Shown piece by piece: positions 63,447 to 64,000 of a stretch of DNA of 64,000 nucleotides (positions are counted from its first letter, which is position 1; the number at the start of each line of letters is the position of its first letter). This stretch comes from Deltaproteobacteria bacterium RIFOXYD12_FULL_56_24 (GTDB lineage Bacteria > Desulfobacterota > Desulfobulbia > Desulfobulbales > Desulfurivibrionaceae): NCBI GenBank assembly GCA_001799285.1, contig MGTD01000047.1, positions 1 through 64,000 on the forward strand, read 5' to 3'. Below the pieces are notes generated by a model, which had not been told where the DNA came from, did not search any database, and saw nothing but the letters and a program-made list of their open reading frames with translations. The position numbers and the translations under genes were made by a program.

Positions 63447-64000
63447 CTATCTTTCCTCACTTTCCAGAAGTCTACAGATTGCCGCGTACACCTCGTCCAC
63501 CCCGATCTCCAGCATGCAGGCAAGATCATTCCGGGGGCAATGAGTTTCCAGGCAAGGGCTGCAGGGCATATTTTTATTCACCACCTCCACCTTGGAAGCA
63601 AACGGCCCGGTGGCCACGGCATCGGTGGAGCCGAAAATCGCGACCAGCGGGGTTTTCTGGGCAGCCGCCACATGCATCAGGCCCGAATCGTTTGTGACAA
63701 AGGCATCACACCGGCCGATCAGGGCCATGGCCTCGGCCAGGGTGGTTTTGCCAGTCAGGTCAAGCACCTGCCCCGGCGCTGCCGCGCCGATCTCCGCCGC
63801 AGCTTCGGTATCGCTCGCCGTGCCGAAAACCAGCAGGGTAGCGCCCTGCTCCTCAGCCAGGCGCTTGGCCAGCCCGGCATATCTCTCTACCGGCCAACAC
63901 TTGGCTGGACCATAGGCCGCGCCGGGATTAAGGCCGACCACCGGCCTTTTTGCATTAGCGGCAAGAAAATCCTCGGCCCAGACAGTGGCGGAATCCGGCA
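63447..64000 (-). CDS. waaF: ADP-heptose:LPS heptosyltransferase (GT9, WaaF-like), cut by window end
   Basis: Partial: only the C-terminal part lies in the window, and the frame runs open through 64000. Seen: VVGLNPGAAYGPAKCWPVER, LVFGTASDTEAAAEI, LDLTGKTTLAEAMALIGRC, and TNDSGLMHVAAAQKTPLVAIFGSTD, the GT9 donor-binding signature. CSPCLETHCPRNDLACM is the usual Cys cluster of WaaF. Adds heptose to the LPS inner core. Heptosyltransferase II is favoured over I by GPAKCWP; moderate certainty. Confidence 0.88.
   Translation of the reverse strand, partial: PDSATVWAEDFLAANAKRPVVGLNPGAAYGPAKCWPVERYAGLAKRLAEEQGATLLVFGTASDTEAAAEIGAAAPGQVLDLTGKTTLAEAMALIGRCDAFVTNDSGLMHVAAAQKTPLVAIFGSTDAVATGPFASKVEVVNKNMPCSPCLETHCPRNDLACMLEIGVDEVYAAICRLLESEER

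Overview
The window looks like a chromosomal piece of a Gram-negative, anaerobic or sulfate-reducing-type bacterium, probably Desulfobacterota/Desulfobulbales. This is inferred from the gene set and was not tested by any search. The pointers are futalosine-pathway menaquinone genes (mqnB, mqnD), a two-gene Rieske/cytochrome b unit, FolE2, a DUF4212 plus sodium:solute symporter module, heptose/LPS genes and an NtrC-type two-component pair.

Layout. (1) 1-6.3 kb: glycogen phosphorylase, tRNA nucleotidyltransferase, GTP cyclohydrolase FolE2 and a family 2 glycosyltransferase, all on the minus strand. (2) 6.3-8.7 kb: a broken GH15 glucoamylase-like gene that ends in a scrap of CRISPR array, then three small membrane-protein genes. 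(3) 8708-18416: a very long CRISPR array. By hand count it has 135 repeats of 35 nt and 134 spacers. (4) 18.4-37.0 kb: a type III-A CRISPR-Cas island. It holds the leader, two tandem cas2 genes and cas1, then an outer-membrane protein. A Card1/Can2-like CARF nuclease, a CARF-HEPN effector coupled to a Csx20-like protein, and csm5-csm4-csm3-csm2-cas10 follow. The island ends with an NE0113-type CARF protein and cas6. Five toxin-antitoxin or antitoxin-like units are scattered through it. (5) 37-64 kb: core genes. These are manC, an acetate-type symporter operon with its DUF294 and exonuclease partners, an NtrBC-like pair, Rieske/cytochrome b, coaD, rsmD, asd, leuA, pssA, psd, ilvH, ilvB, mqnD, mqnB, panD, panC, a TPR protein, xseA, an ftsB-like gene, gmhB and the end of a heptosyltransferase gene.

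How the island should work. Cas10 keeps both its HD motif and the GGDD cyclase motif, so it should make cyclic oligoadenylate when the Csm complex binds phage RNA. The signal would be read by at least two CARF effectors (PD-(D/E)xK and HEPN) and probably removed by ring-nuclease-type proteins (Csx20-like, NE0113-like). The leader lies on the cas side, so the array should be transcribed on the minus strand. Several spacers carry a Shine-Dalgarno plus start codon in plus-strand orientation, so their crRNAs would be antisense to phage mRNA, as type III needs.

The most interesting observations are these. The array contains many overlapping, duplicated or synonymously diverged spacers, as if it had repeatedly sampled the same phage genes. 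A second, broken mini-array lies next to a cluster of glycine-rich membrane proteins. A 29-codon cas10-like start lies upstream of the intact cas10. About six copies of a ~106 bp dispersed hairpin repeat have co-varying stems and occur only outside the island.
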